This document shows, one piece after another, positions 22,610 through 31,730 of a DNA stretch of 64,000 bases. Origin of the DNA: Lentzea waywayandensis (GTDB lineage: Bacteria > Actinomycetota > Actinomycetes > Mycobacteriales > Pseudonocardiaceae); NCBI RefSeq assembly GCF_900115955.1, contig NZ_FOYL01000020.1:62582-126581 (forward strand). The letters run 5' to 3'. A program made the position numbers and the translations under genes. Positions within the stretch are counted from its first letter, which is position 1. Each line of letters begins with the position of its first letter. A model generated the notes under the pieces. It had not been told where the DNA came from. It ran no database searches and was given only the letters and a program-made list of their open reading frames with translations.

Positions 22610-25600
22610 GTGACCGACCACACCCGGCGCCGCATGTGGTTCCTCGACCAGCTCGACCCCGGCAACCCCAGCCACCACGTCACGCTGATCACCACACCCG
22701 CCGCCGTCCGCGTGCCGGACACCCTCCTGGTCCGGTTCGACGACGACGGGCGGCCCGTCCCCGGCGGGCCACCCGTCGTCGTGCGGTCGGCCCAGGTCCC
22801 CGACGTGCGGGCGGCCGTGCGCGCGGAGCTCACTCAGCCGTTCGACCTGCGCGAAGGCCCGCTGGTGCGCGCTCTGGAGCTCAACTCGTCGTTGCTCGTC
22901 CTGACGATGCACGGGATTCTCGGCGACATCCGCGTCCTGGAGACGGTGCTCGGCGGACCGACTCCCCCGGCCGCCCAGGGTTCTCCCGGCTTCTGGCTGG
23001 AGCAGTTGCGCGACCTGCCGGTGCTGGAGCTGCCGGCCGATCGGCCGCGGCCGCCGTTGCACCGGCCGGAAGCCGGTGTGGTGCCGTGGTCGGCCGACGT
23101 CGACTCCGACGCGTTGCTCGCGGCGTTGCAGGTGGTGCTCGGTCGCTACACGCGGTCCGTCGACGTGCCCATCGGTGTCGTCGTCGCGGACGAACTCGTT
23201 GTGCTGCGCGGAGATCTGTCCGGCGATCCGACGTTCGGCGAGCTGTGCGGGCTGACGGCCGAGCAGCTGACCACGGCGGCATCGCAGCTCGTCCCGTTCG
23301 ACCAGGTCGTGGATCTGCTTGCGCCGGAACGCGATCTGTCGCGGCATCCGCTCGTGCAGGTGCAGGTCGACCTGCGGCCGCGACGGGACCTCTACGACCC
23401 CGACGTCGCGTTCACCAGCTTCGACGTCGAGATCCAGAACGGCCGCGTGCTCTACAACCGGGCACTGTTCGACAAGCCGCGGATCTCCCGGCTGCTGGCC
23501 CACCTCGCCAAGGTGCTGGACGCGCCGACCGACGAGCGCCTCTCGCGGATCTCGCTGATCGGCCAGGACGAGGCCGCGCTGCTGGCGAAGTGGAACTCCA
23601 CCACCGAGTACCTGCCGGACGTGAGCATTCCCGAACTGTTCGCCGAGCAGGTGCTGACCACGCCGGACGCCGTCGCCGTCGAGCACGGGTCCGGGACGAT
23701 GACGTACGCCGAGCTGGACCGCCGGTCCAACCGGATGGCAAATCTGGTGCGGTCGAGGGGAATCGGGACCGGCGACCGGGTCGGGCTGTGCCTGGACCGG
23801 GGCCCGGAGATGATCGTCGCGATCCTGGGAGTGCTCAAGGCCGGCGCGGCGTACGTGCCGATCGATCCCGAACACCCGCTGGACCGCATCCAGTTCCTGG
23901 TCGACGACGCCCGGCTGTCCGTTGTGGTGAGCCGGAACCGCGTGCTGTTCCACCAGCCGCTGGCACCCTCCGAAATGGACTCCCACCCGGACTCCGCGCC
24001 GCCGCGCACGAGCCAGGACGCTCCGGCTTACATGATCTACACGTCCGGCTCGACCGGGCGGCCCAAGGGCGTGCTCATGCCCGGCCGCTGTGTGGTGAAC
24101 CTCGTGCGCTGGCAGGAGAAGGCACTCGAACGGGAAGAGCAGAGCCGCACCGCTCAGTTCACCACCGCCACTTTCGACGTGGCGGTGCAGGAGATCTTCT
24201 CGACGCTACTGTTCGGCGGCACGCTCGTCATCCCGTCCGACGAGGTCCGCCGCGACCCCGCCGCGTTCGCCGCCTGGCTGGACGCCGAACGGATCACGCG
24301 GCTGTTCGTGCCGGACTCGGTGCTGCGGGCGTTGCTGGACGAGGAACCGTCGTTCGCCTCGATGCGGCACGTCTCGCAGGCAGGCGAACCACTGACGCTG
24401 GACGTGAAGCTGCGCAACTTCTGCGCGTCGAGGCCCTGGCTGCGCGTGCACAACCACTACGGCCCGGCCGAGTCGCACGTGATCACGTCGTGGTCGGTGC
24501 CCGCCGACGTCGTGGACTGGCCCGCCACGGCCCCGATTGGCCGGCCGATCGACAACACCCGGATCCACCTGCTCGACGCCACCCTGCTGCCGGTCGGCGT
24601 CGGCGTCGCGGGCCAGCTGTGCGTGTCGGGCGCCGGGCTCGCCTCGGGCTATCACGGCCGTCCTGAGCTGAGCGAACGGAAGTTCGTCACGAAAGACGGC
24701 GAGCTGATGTACCTGACGGGCGACCTCGCGTCGTGGAACGACGCCGGCCAACTGGAGTTCCACGGCCGCGTGGACGACCAGGTGAAGATCCGTGGCGTGC
24801 GGGTCGAGCCGGGCGAGATCGAGGCCGTGCTCCACGCTCATCCGAAGGTGACGCGGGCCGTCGTCGTGCTGCGGGACAAGCAGCTCATCGCCTACTACAC
24901 CGGTGAGGCCGACGACCTGCTGGAGCATTGCGCGGCACTGCTGCCGGTCCAGCTGGTGCCGTCGGACTTCCTTCCGCTGAGCACGATCCCTCTGGCCGCG
25001 TTCCCGCTTCTGGCGAACGGCAAGATCGACCGCCGCGCGCTGCCGGTGCCGTCTCCTCGCTCGCCGCACGTCCGGCCGCGCACCACCGAGGAAGCCGCGC
25101 TGTGCCAGGTGTTCGCGGACGTGCTCGGCATCGAGGACGTCGGCGCGACCGACGACTTCTTCGCGCTGGGCGGGCATTCCCTGCTCGCCACCCGCGTGAT
25201 CACCCGCGTCCGCGCGGAACTGGGCGCCGAACTCCCGTTGCCCGCGTTGTTCCACCACCGCACACCCCAACGGCTCGCGCGGATCCTGTCCGGCGAACGG
25301 TCGTGGACCAAGCCGATCACGCCACGTGCGCACGGCCCGGTGCCGTTGTCGATCGCGCAGAACCAGGGCAACCGGTGGTTCGGCTCGGTGCTGGCGGCGG
25401 GCTTCTGGACGGTGCCGCTGGCGGCGCGCCTGCACGGGCCGTTCGACCTCGGCCACCTCCAGTCCGGACTGGACCGCGTGGTCCGCAGGCACGAGGCGTT
25501 GCGCACGGCGTTCGTCGAACGCGATGGCGTTGTGCTGCAAGAGGTCCGGCCGGCTCAGGCCGTTCCGCTCAAGGTCGTCGACGTGTCCTCCGTGGAGGAA

Positions 25601-26542
25601 GCGGCGTTCATCGCCGGTGACGAGATGACCGTGCCGTTCGACCTCGCGAGCGGAATGTTGTTGCGGGCACGGGTTCTGCGACTGGCGGACGAGGACCACG
25701 TGCTGCTGCTGACCATGCACCACCTCGTCAGCGACGGGTGGTCGCAGGCCCTGCTGATCGAGGAACTGAACGGCACCGCGGCCGCGCCGGGTGTGCAGTA
25801 CGCCGACTTCACGTTGTGGGAGCAGGACACGCTGTCCCCCGAGCACGCGAAGTACTGGCAGCGGCACCTGGACGGCATGCGCCCGATCGAGCTGCCGACG
25901 AAGGCCGACCGGGACGTCAACCCCCTCGGCCCCGGCGAGCTGCTGCCGTGGTCACCGTCGAAGGACCTGCTCTCCCGAGTCTCCACATTGGCCGGTCAGG
26001 AGCAGGCCACGCCGTACGAGGTGCTGCTGGCCGCGTTCAAGGTCCTGCTGTCGCACACGACAAAGGCGACGGACGTCGTGGTCGGCACGCCGATGGCGAA
26101 CCGCGTCCGGCCCGAGCTGGAGCAGGTGATCGGTCTCTTCGCGAAGGTCGTGGCGCTGCGCACCGACCTGTCCGGCGATCCGGACTTCCGCGAGGTGCTG
26201 CGGCGGGTCAGGGAGACCACGGCGGCGGCGCACGAACACCAGGAGGTGCCGTTTCACGAGGTGGTGGAAGGAATTCCGCTGCGGCTCACGTTCGCACTGG
26301 TGCCGCCGGTGCCCGAACTGCGCCTGCCCGGCGTGGAAGCAACGACTTTCGAGGCACGGCAACGCGGGCCGGTCATCGTGAAGTCCGAGGTGACGTTCCA
26401 CCTGCACGACTCGGGCGGGCACGTCGTGTACAACTCGCTGCTGTTCACCCGGCAGCAAGCAGAACAGCTGCTCACGAAGTTCGAGGACGTTCTCCGAGCC
26501 GTCATCGAGGACCCGTCGCTGCGCGTCTCCGAGATCAAATAG
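22610..26542 (+). CDS. nonribosomal peptide synthetase, C(degenerate)-A-T-C
   Basis: A 1310-residue NRPS. Residues 1-330 resemble a shortened condensation domain whose core is TMHGILGD instead of HHxxxDG, so it is probably inactive. The adenylation domain (about 335-810) has YTSGSTGRPKG near 477, FDVAVQEIFS, HNHYGPAES near 615, YLTGDL, and GKIDRRALP. Reading the binding-pocket positions against GrsA gives D-V-Q-F-S-A-H-V-I-K, close to known proline codes such as DVQLIAHVVK. The carrier domain has FFALGGHSLLATR (Ser near 857). A second condensation domain (about 900-1310) has the intact MHHLVSDGWS. There is no thioesterase, reductase or epimerase. It likely loads proline and passes it to an acceptor or partner; product unknown. 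Confidence 0.9.
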   Translation: MTDHTRRRMWFLDQLDPGNPSHHVTLITTPAAVRVPDTLLVRFDDDGRPVPGGPPVVVRSAQVPDVRAAVRAELTQPFDLREGPLVRALELNSSLLVLTMHGILGDIRVLETVLGGPTPPAAQGSPGFWLEQLRDLPVLELPADRPRPPLHRPEAGVVPWSADVDSDALLAALQVVLGRYTRSVDVPIGVVVADELVVLRGDLSGDPTFGELCGLTAEQLTTAASQLVPFDQVVDLLAPERDLSRHPLVQVQVDLRPRRDLYDPDVAFTSFDVEIQNGRVLYNRALFDKPRISRLLAHLAKVLDAPTDERLSRISLIGQDEAALLAKWNSTTEYLPDVSIPELFAEQVLTTPDAVAVEHGSGTMTYAELDRRSNRMANLVRSRGIGTGDRVGLCLDRGPEMIVAILGVLKAGAAYVPIDPEHPLDRIQFLVDDARLSVVVSRNRVLFHQPLAPSEMDSHPDSAPPRTSQDAPAYMIYTSGSTGRPKGVLMPGRCVVNLVRWQEKALEREEQSRTAQFTTATFDVAVQEIFSTLLFGGTLVIPSDEVRRDPAAFAAWLDAERITRLFVPDSVLRALLDEEPSFASMRHVSQAGEPLTLDVKLRNFCASRPWLRVHNHYGPAESHVITSWSVPADVVDWPATAPIGRPIDNTRIHLLDATLLPVGVGVAGQLCVSGAGLASGYHGRPELSERKFVTKDGELMYLTGDLASWNDAGQLEFHGRVDDQVKIRGVRVEPGEIEAVLHAHPKVTRAVVVLRDKQLIAYYTGEADDLLEHCAALLPVQLVPSDFLPLSTIPLAAFPLLANGKIDRRALPVPSPRSPHVRPRTTEEAALCQVFADVLGIEDVGATDDFFALGGHSLLATRVITRVRAELGAELPLPALFHHRTPQRLARILSGERSWTKPITPRAHGPVPLSIAQNQGNRWFGSVLAAGFWTVPLAARLHGPFDLGHLQSGLDRVVRRHEALRTAFVERDGVVLQEVRPAQAVPLKVVDVSSVEEAAFIAGDEMTVPFDLASGMLLRARVLRLADEDHVLLLTMHHLVSDGWSQALLIEELNGTAAAPGVQYADFTLWEQDTLSPEHAKYWQRHLDGMRPIELPTKADRDVNPLGPGELLPWSPSKDLLSRVSTLAGQEQATPYEVLLAAFKVLLSHTTKATDVVVGTPMANRVRPELEQVIGLFAKVVALRTDLSGDPDFREVLRRVRETTAAAHEHQEVPFHEVVEGIPLRLTFALVPPVPELRLPGVEATTFEARQRGPVIVKSEVTFHLHDSGGHVVYNSLLFTRQQAEQLLTKFEDVLRAVIEDPSLRVSEIK

Positions 26543-26551
26543 TGTCGGTGG

Positions 26552-27436
26552 GTGACCGATCGACGCACAGTCCTGAAAACGCTCGCTCTTCTCCCGCTCG
26601 CCGGCTGCGCCGCCACCCCTGCGGTCCAGCCCACCACGACGACCACGAGCACGGCGCCCGTGCGGCACGACGCGTTGTTCGAGTTGGAGAAGAAGTTCGA
26701 CGCACGACTGGGCGTCTACGCGATGAGCGACAACGGCAGCACGATCGAGCACCGGGCGGACGAGCGGTTCGCGTTCTGCTCGACGTTCAAGGGCCTTGCC
26801 GCGGCGGCGGTCCTGCACCGCAACCCGATGTCGCATCTGGACACCGTGGTCACCTACACCGAAGCCGACCTGATGAAGAGCTCCACCATCACGAGGCAGC
26901 ACGTCCGGACAGGCATGAAACTGCGCGACCTGTGCGACGCCGCGGTCCGCTACAGCGACGGCACGGCGGGCAACCTGCTGCTGCGCGACGCCGGCGGCCC
27001 CGCGGAGCTCACGAAGTACCTGCGCGGGCTCGACGACACCGAGACCAGAATGGACCGGATCGAGCCCGGCCTCACCTCGGCCGTCCCCGGCGACCCGCGT
27101 GACACCGCCACCCCGCGCTCGCTCGGCACGGACTACCAGCGGATCGTGCTGGGCGACGCCCTCGAACCGGAGAAGCGCGACTTCCTGAGGGACCTGCTGG
27201 AACGGTCGACCACCGGGGCGAAGCGCGTCCGGGCGGGAGTGCCGCAGGGCTGCCGGGTCGCGAACAAGACCGGCACCGGCGAGTACGGCACCGTCAACGA
27301 CATCGCCGTCGTGTGGCCGCCGAACCGGGAGCCGGTCCTGATCGCGATCATGTCCAGCAAGTCCGCGGCGGACGCGAAGTACGACGAGGCCCTCGTCGCC
27401 GAGGCCGCCGCCTACGTCCTGAAAACCCTCACCTGA
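26552..27436 (+). CDS. class A beta-lactamase, Tat-type lipoprotein
   Basis: A 294-residue exported serine beta-lactamase. The N terminus TDRRTVLKTL looks like a twin-arginine signal and is followed by the lipobox LAGC (Cys19). The nucleophile is Ser77 with Lys80 (CSTFKG), the second motif is SDG (YSDGTAGN) and the third KTGTGEYGT. The omega loop keeps the general-base Glu (RIEPGLTSA), but the usual Asn170 position is Thr. SDG in place of SDN also occurs in mycobacterial BlaC. The gene begins 9 bases after the NRPS stop and is probably in the same operon. It could protect the producer or be an unrelated resistance gene. Confidence 0.9.
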   Translation: MTDRRTVLKTLALLPLAGCAATPAVQPTTTTTSTAPVRHDALFELEKKFDARLGVYAMSDNGSTIEHRADERFAFCSTFKGLAAAAVLHRNPMSHLDTVVTYTEADLMKSSTITRQHVRTGMKLRDLCDAAVRYSDGTAGNLLLRDAGGPAELTKYLRGLDDTETRMDRIEPGLTSAVPGDPRDTATPRSLGTDYQRIVLGDALEPEKRDFLRDLLERSTTGAKRVRAGVPQGCRVANKTGTGEYGTVNDIAVVWPPNREPVLIAIMSSKSAADAKYDEALVAEAAAYVLKTLT

Positions 27437-27830
27437 CGGTCGACACGTCCGCCCACACGGTCTTGGAGTCGGGGAACCGGTTGTGCCCCCACACCTGAGC
27501 CAAGCCGTTGACCAGCAACAAACCCCGCTGCCGACGCCCGATGAACCCCATCCGCCCGAGCTGCGGGAAGCGGCCGGGCGTGCCGTCGTCGACCTCGACC
27601 CGCACCACCTCACGCTCCGGCAGGCTCAGAATGCGGGCCCGCCGCAGCGGTGCGGCGTGGTGGTAGGCGTTGCTCACGAGCTCAGTCGCCACGACCATCA
27701 CGTCGACCACGACGTTCTCGTGCATTCCCTTCAGGAGGCGACGCACCTCCGCCCGCACGTCCGCGAGCGGCAGAACACCTTCCGGTAGGACGAGGTCCAG
27801 TCGTTCGCTGGACCGTCCTGCGATACCCAT
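27429..27830 (-). CDS. anti-sigma-factor-type HATPase_c_2 protein
   Basis: A 133-residue GHKL ATPase of the SpoIIAB/RsbW type. The N box is ATELVSNAYHHA, the G1 region VRVEVDDGTPG and the G2 region RQRGLLLVNGLAQVWG. Such proteins bind ATP and sequester sigma factors or phosphorylate antagonists. ATG 27830 is preferred to the ATG six bases earlier because GGGGAG then lies at proper spacing. The gene overlaps the convergent beta-lactamase gene by eight bases. Its likely partner sigma factor or antagonist is not adjacent. Confidence 0.85.
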   Translation of the reverse strand: MGIAGRSSERLDLVLPEGVLPLADVRAEVRRLLKGMHENVVVDVMVVATELVSNAYHHAAPLRRARILSLPEREVVRVEVDDGTPGRFPQLGRMGFIGRRQRGLLLVNGLAQVWGHNRFPDSKTVWADVSTVR

Positions 27831-27912
27831 CAGCATCTCCCCGCGCCCTGTTCGTTCAAGGCAGGGGGTTCCATACCCCAGAGCGCGTACATCGAAACCC
27901 ATCGAACTTCAC

Positions 27913-28308
27913 TCATGACGTTCTCGGCAGGTCAGCCCAGACCACCGTGCCGCCGAGAGCCCTGTCCACGCCCCAGCGATCGGACAGCCGAGCCACCAGG
28001 ACCAGGCCGTACCCCCGCTGCGGACGGGACACCTTGCGCAACGGCGGATGGGCGTTGGCGTTGTGCTCGATCTCCACTCGGATCCTGTGCTCTTCCACGA
28101 CGACGCGCAAGAACGACGGCTCCGACGTGTACCGGTACGCGTTGCTGACCAGCTCGTTCACCACCAGCAGCACGTCGGCGACGGCGTCGGCGTCCTCGCC
28201 CATCAGTTCCAGCCGCACCCAGCGCCGGACGGCCGCGAGTGAAGGCCGCTGCCTGCCCAACGGCAGGTTGGCCGCCTCGCCCGTCCTCGCTGCCTGGTCG
28301 CGCGCCAA
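27913..28308 (-). CDS. anti-sigma-factor-type HATPase_c_2 protein, degenerate ATP site
   Basis: A 131-residue relative of the protein encoded at 27429-27830, in the same direction. The N box NELVSNAYRYT and the QRGYGLVLVARLSDRWG segment are conserved. The G1 region reads IEHNANAHPP, without the usual Asp-Gly, so ATP binding may be weak or lost. The start is a TTG at 28308 with GAGGAG six bases before it. Pairs of such small ATPases are common in actinomycetes and act in partner-switching networks. Confidence 0.8.
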   Translation of the reverse strand: MARDQAARTGEAANLPLGRQRPSLAAVRRWVRLELMGEDADAVADVLLVVNELVSNAYRYTSEPSFLRVVVEEHRIRVEIEHNANAHPPLRKVSRPQRGYGLVLVARLSDRWGVDRALGGTVVWADLPRTS

Positions 28309-28429
28309 ACCGCTCCTCGGTCAGTTGATCAGTTAGAGCGCCGGATACCCGACTGCATCGGCGGCCAAACCAACCGTTCATCTACTTGAACTACTCTCAC
28401 TGCGCCGCCGCAACTCCAGGGGGAACCGC

Positions 28430-29596
28430 GTGCCCAGATCCTTGCCGCCGCTGCTGGTCGCACTGCTGGTCATCTACTCGCTGCACCAGATGCTCATCTC
28501 CGTCATCGCCCCGCTCTCCGTCGAGCTCGGCCTCACACCGGCGCAGCTGGGACTGGTGTTCACGGTCGCCTCCGTGACGATCGCGCTGTCGAGCCCGCTG
28601 TGGGGGCTGCTGCTCGACGCCACCGGTCCGCGCCCCGTGCTGTTCGCCGGCCTGGGCCTTTGTGTGGCCGGGCCCGCCGGTTTCGCCGTCGCGGTGGCGT
28701 TCGGCATCGACGAGACGCTGACGCCCGACCTGGCGTTCGTGATGGTGCTGCTGTTCCGCAGCTTCCTGTTCAGCCTGGGGCTCGCCGCGCTGTCCGTCGC
28801 GGCGCTCGCCGTCGCGGGTACCTCGACCCACCACGAACGCACCACCGCCATCGGCCTGGTCGGTGCGATGCAGGGACTCGCCTCCGCGATCGGCCCGATG
28901 GCCGGCGGCGCGCTCGCGCTGGCGTCACTGCAGGTGCCTCTCTACCTCTCACCCGTGATCGCGGTGGCGCTCGCGCTCGGAGTCCTCATCTTCTTCAAGC
29001 CCGCCGAAGGTCCGCGGGACGTGGTGCCGTCCCGGCCGTGGGAACTGGTGCCCGCCTTCGTCGCCGGGTTCCTGATGTACCTGTCGTTCGTGCTGGTGCA
29101 GACCGTGGCCGTGTTCCTCACCGCGGACGGAGAGCGGGTCGAGGCGGGCGCACTCGACGCCACGCTGATGGCGTCCGCCATCGGGCTCGCCGTGGCGCAG
29201 GGAATGATCGTGCCGTTGCAGAAGTGGCCCGCGGTGCGGTTGATGAGAATCGGCGCGCCGATGGCGCTGGCCGGTTACGCGGTCATCGCGGTCGCGCCGT
29301 CGCAGATCAACTCGGTGTTCGCGGTGGTGGCCGCGGGAGTCGGCTTCGCGGTCACCGGGTTCGCCGCGAGGGCCTCGCTCGGCGTCGGCACCGCACGCCA
29401 GGGCCTGATCGCCGGGCTGGTCACCGCCACGGGCGGGATGACGTTCGTCGTGGGACCGATGCTGAGCGCGCTGTTGTACGACATGGCGCCGATCGCGCCG
29501 GTGATCGCCGCCGGGGCGGCCGCCGCGGTCGCGACAGGAGTGTCACTGCTCCCCACCATCTCGCGCGGTTCGATGACCGTCTCCGGTGCGAACTGA
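28430..29596 (+). CDS. MFS transporter
   Basis: A 388-residue major facilitator with about 12 membrane segments. The loop between helices 2 and 3 reads SSPLWGLLLDATGPRPV, the usual G-x-x-x-D-x-x-G-x-R pattern, and RTTAIGLVGAMQGLASAIGP starts the second quarter. The GTG at 28430 follows AGGGGGAA at good spacing. The substrate is unknown; the closest general class is drug/metabolite efflux. It is divergent from the ATPase pair with 121 bases between. Confidence 0.87.
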   Translation: MPRSLPPLLVALLVIYSLHQMLISVIAPLSVELGLTPAQLGLVFTVASVTIALSSPLWGLLLDATGPRPVLFAGLGLCVAGPAGFAVAVAFGIDETLTPDLAFVMVLLFRSFLFSLGLAALSVAALAVAGTSTHHERTTAIGLVGAMQGLASAIGPMAGGALALASLQVPLYLSPVIAVALALGVLIFFKPAEGPRDVVPSRPWELVPAFVAGFLMYLSFVLVQTVAVFLTADGERVEAGALDATLMASAIGLAVAQGMIVPLQKWPAVRLMRIGAPMALAGYAVIAVAPSQINSVFAVVAAGVGFAVTGFAARASLGVGTARQGLIAGLVTATGGMTFVVGPMLSALLYDMAPIAPVIAAGAAAAVATGVSLLPTISRGSMTVSGAN

Positions 29597-29635
29597 GCCT
29601 GCCGCGCTGATCGACAGAGCCATTACGCTGCGCAC

Positions 29636-30187
29636 GTGACGCGTTACTTCAGCGCGCTCGTGCTGGCACTGTTCGCCGCGACGGCCATGGTCGTCCCCGC
29701 ACAGGCCCACGCCGAGCTCAAGAGCAGCAATCCGGCATCCGGCGCGGCCCTCGAAGCCCCGCCCAAGCACGTCGAGCTGGTGTTCAGCGAGGCGATCGGT
29801 CTGCCGGACAGCGACGCGGTCACCATCACGGGGCCGGACGGCGCCAAGGTGCCGGTCACCCAGGTGCACGCCGTCGACAACACGATCACGGCGACGGTCG
29901 ACGCCTCCGCGGCCAAGTCCGGCGCGCACACGGTCGCCTGGTCGGCCAAGTCCGACGACGGCGACACCGTGTCCGGCACGTTCGCCTTCACGATGACCGT
30001 CGCGGCGCAGTCCTCCTCGTCCGCCGCCCCGCCGTCGTCGGTGACGGCGAGCGCGACGGTGTCGAACGCTCCCCCGCCGACCTCGACCACGCAGGACTCC
30101 GGTGGCGTGCCGATCTGGGTGTGGCTCCTGGTCGGGCTAGTGGTCGTTGTCGGCGCGATCCTGCTGGTCCGCCGCCGCAAGGAGTAG
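29636..30187 (+). CDS. CopC-domain copper-resistance-type membrane-anchored protein
   Basis: A 183-residue protein. A signal peptide ends at AQAHAELKSSNPASG, where the mature protein starts with His, as in CopC copper-binding proteins. The CopC fold covers residues of about 25-120 (VELVFSEAIGLPDSD, SGAHTVAWSAKSDDGDTVSGTF). A Ser/Pro linker leads to one C-terminal helix (VWLLVGLVVVVGAILLV) with basic residues outside. It would bind copper at the outer face of the membrane. No CopD follows. Its last 51 bases overlap the end of the convergent sigma-factor gene. Confidence 0.88.
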   Translation: MTRYFSALVLALFAATAMVVPAQAHAELKSSNPASGAALEAPPKHVELVFSEAIGLPDSDAVTITGPDGAKVPVTQVHAVDNTITATVDASAAKSGAHTVAWSAKSDDGDTVSGTFAFTMTVAAQSSSSAAPPSSVTASATVSNAPPPTSTTQDSGGVPIWVWLLVGLVVVVGAILLVRRRKE

Positions 30188-31324
30188 CCGCTTGCGCAGG
30201 AGCTCGCGTTCGGCCGGGTGTTCGGCCCGGTCCAGCGCGGCCTCCAGCGCCTCGGCCGGGTCTTCGCCGAGCCGTTGCAACAGGTCCGCGCGCACGGCGT
30301 GGAACAGGTGGTAGCGGTCCAGGTCGAGGGCTTCGACTTCCAGCAACGCTGCCGCGGGGCCTTGCGTTTCGGCGACCGCCACGGCGCGATGCAGTGCCAC
30401 GACAGGGCTCGGGGCGATCGCCATCAGCTGGTCGTAGAGCGCGACGACCTGGTGCCAGTCGGTCGGCGGGTCGCTGTGCACGGCGTTGATCGCGGCCTGG
30501 ATCTGGTACCGGCCCGGCCGGTTCCAGCGCAGGCAGCGGCGGACGACGTCCTGTCCCTCCGCCACGAGGTCCGCGTTCCACAACGCCCTGTCCTGGTCTT
30601 CGAGCAGGACGATCTCGCCGTCGCGCAGCCGTGCCTCCCGGCGTGACGCGACGAGCAGCATCAACGCGAGCAGCCCCCACACCTCGGGCTCGTCCGGCAT
30701 GAGCCCCGCGAGCACCCTGCCGAGCCGGATCGCCTCGTCCGCGAGCTCAGGCTTGTCGAGGTAGCCCTCGTTGAAGATCAGGTAGACGACGGCGAGCACG
30801 GCGTCGAGGCGGCCGGGCAGGTCGGCGTCGCGCGGTACCCGGTACGGGATGCGGGCCGCGCGGATCTTGCCCTTCGCGCGCACGATCCGTTGCGCCATCG
30901 TGGGTTCGGGCACCAGGAACGCCCTGGCGATCTCCGCCGTCGTCAGGCCGCCGAGCAGCTTCAGCGTCAGCGCGGCCTGGGCCTGCGACGCCAGCGACGG
31001 GTGGCAGCAGGTGAAGATCAGCCGCAGCTGGTCGTCGGCCACGTCCCCCACCTCCCGCACTTCCGGTTCGTGGTCGAGCAGTTCCGCCTGCGCGTGCTTC
31101 TCCCGGCCCTTGGCCTCGCGGCGCAGCCGGTCGATCGCGCGGTTGCGGGCGGTCGTGATGATCCAGCCCGCGGGAGCCGGTGGGACTCCGTCGACCGGCC
31201 ACCGCCGCACGGCCGTGGTGAAGGCGTCCTGCACCGCCTCCTCGGCGAGGTCGATGTCCCCGAGGACGCGGGTCAGCACCGACACCGCCCGGCCGTACTC
31301 GGCCCGGAAGATCTCCTCGATCAT
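30137..31324 (-). CDS. ECF RNA polymerase sigma factor, ECF42 type
   Basis: A 395-residue sigma factor. Region 2 is at residues 1-75 (FRAEYGRAVSVLTRVLGDIDLAEEAVQDAF, TTARNRAIDRLRR) and region 4 at about 110-165 (ALTLKLLGGLTTAEIARAFLVPEPTMAQRI). The long C-terminal extension (YLIFNEGYL, WHQVVALYDQLM, VALHRAVAVAE) is the TPR-like domain of the ECF42 group. TGATG at 31322-31326 couples it to the YCII/DGPF gene before it, the standard ECF42 partner. No anti-sigma factor is adjacent, as usual for the group; the extension is thought to regulate activity. Confidence 0.93.
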   Translation of the reverse strand: MIEEIFRAEYGRAVSVLTRVLGDIDLAEEAVQDAFTTAVRRWPVDGVPPAPAGWIITTARNRAIDRLRREAKGREKHAQAELLDHEPEVREVGDVADDQLRLIFTCCHPSLASQAQAALTLKLLGGLTTAEIARAFLVPEPTMAQRIVRAKGKIRAARIPYRVPRDADLPGRLDAVLAVVYLIFNEGYLDKPELADEAIRLGRVLAGLMPDEPEVWGLLALMLLVASRREARLRDGEIVLLEDQDRALWNADLVAEGQDVVRRCLRWNRPGRYQIQAAINAVHSDPPTDWHQVVALYDQLMAIAPSPVVALHRAVAVAETQGPAAALLEVEALDLDRYHLFHAVRADLLQRLGEDPAEALEAALDRAEHPAERELLRKRLLLAAADQQDRADNDH

Positions 31325-31671
31325 CAGAACGCGATCGGCCTGACCTCGATCGACAACGGGCTGAGCACGCCCGCGAGCCGACGGCCCCAGTCGAGCGCCT
31401 CGTCGAGGTCGGCGGCCTGGATGATCGTGAACCCGCCGATGTGCTCCTTGCCCTCGGTGAACGGCCCGTCCGTCATGAGCACGCCGTCGTCCTTCGCCCT
31501 GAGCACGGTCGCGGTCGACGCCGGATGCAGGCCGACGGCGAACACCCACGCGCCCTTCGCCCGCATCTCCTCGTTCAGCGCGTTCAGGTTCGCCATGATC
31601 GGCTCCAGCACCTCGGGCGGCGGGGTCTCACCGTCGGGCTGATAGATGCTGAGCAGGTACTTCTGCGTCAT
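31324..31671 (-). CDS. YCII-related (DGPF domain) protein
   Basis: A 115-residue YciI-like protein with the diagnostic MTDGPFTEGKEHIGGFTII block. The family has a ferredoxin-like dimeric barrel. DGPF proteins are typically encoded beside ECF42 sigma factors and are among their targets; the biochemical role is not established. It starts at the ATG at 31671 after an AAAGGAG-type site and overlaps the sigma gene by one base. Confidence 0.92.
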   Translation of the reverse strand: MTQKYLLSIYQPDGETPPPEVLEPIMANLNALNEEMRAKGAWVFAVGLHPASTATVLRAKDDGVLMTDGPFTEGKEHIGGFTIIQAADLDEALDWGRRLAGVLSPLSIEVRPIAF

Positions 31672-31730
31672 CGCGGTCTCCTTTCACCCTTGTACGAACG
31701 CGGAGGGCCCGTTTCGACAACTATGGCGAC

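Noticed and set aside
25714..25740. Nocardicin-type beta-lactam-forming condensation motif (HHHxxxDG)
   Set aside because: The motif is MHHLVSDG, an ordinary HHxxxDG without the extra His.
21860..27613. Several 550-700-codon minus-strand frames opposite the NRPS
   Set aside because: The plus strand has all adenylation and condensation motifs; the minus frames have none.
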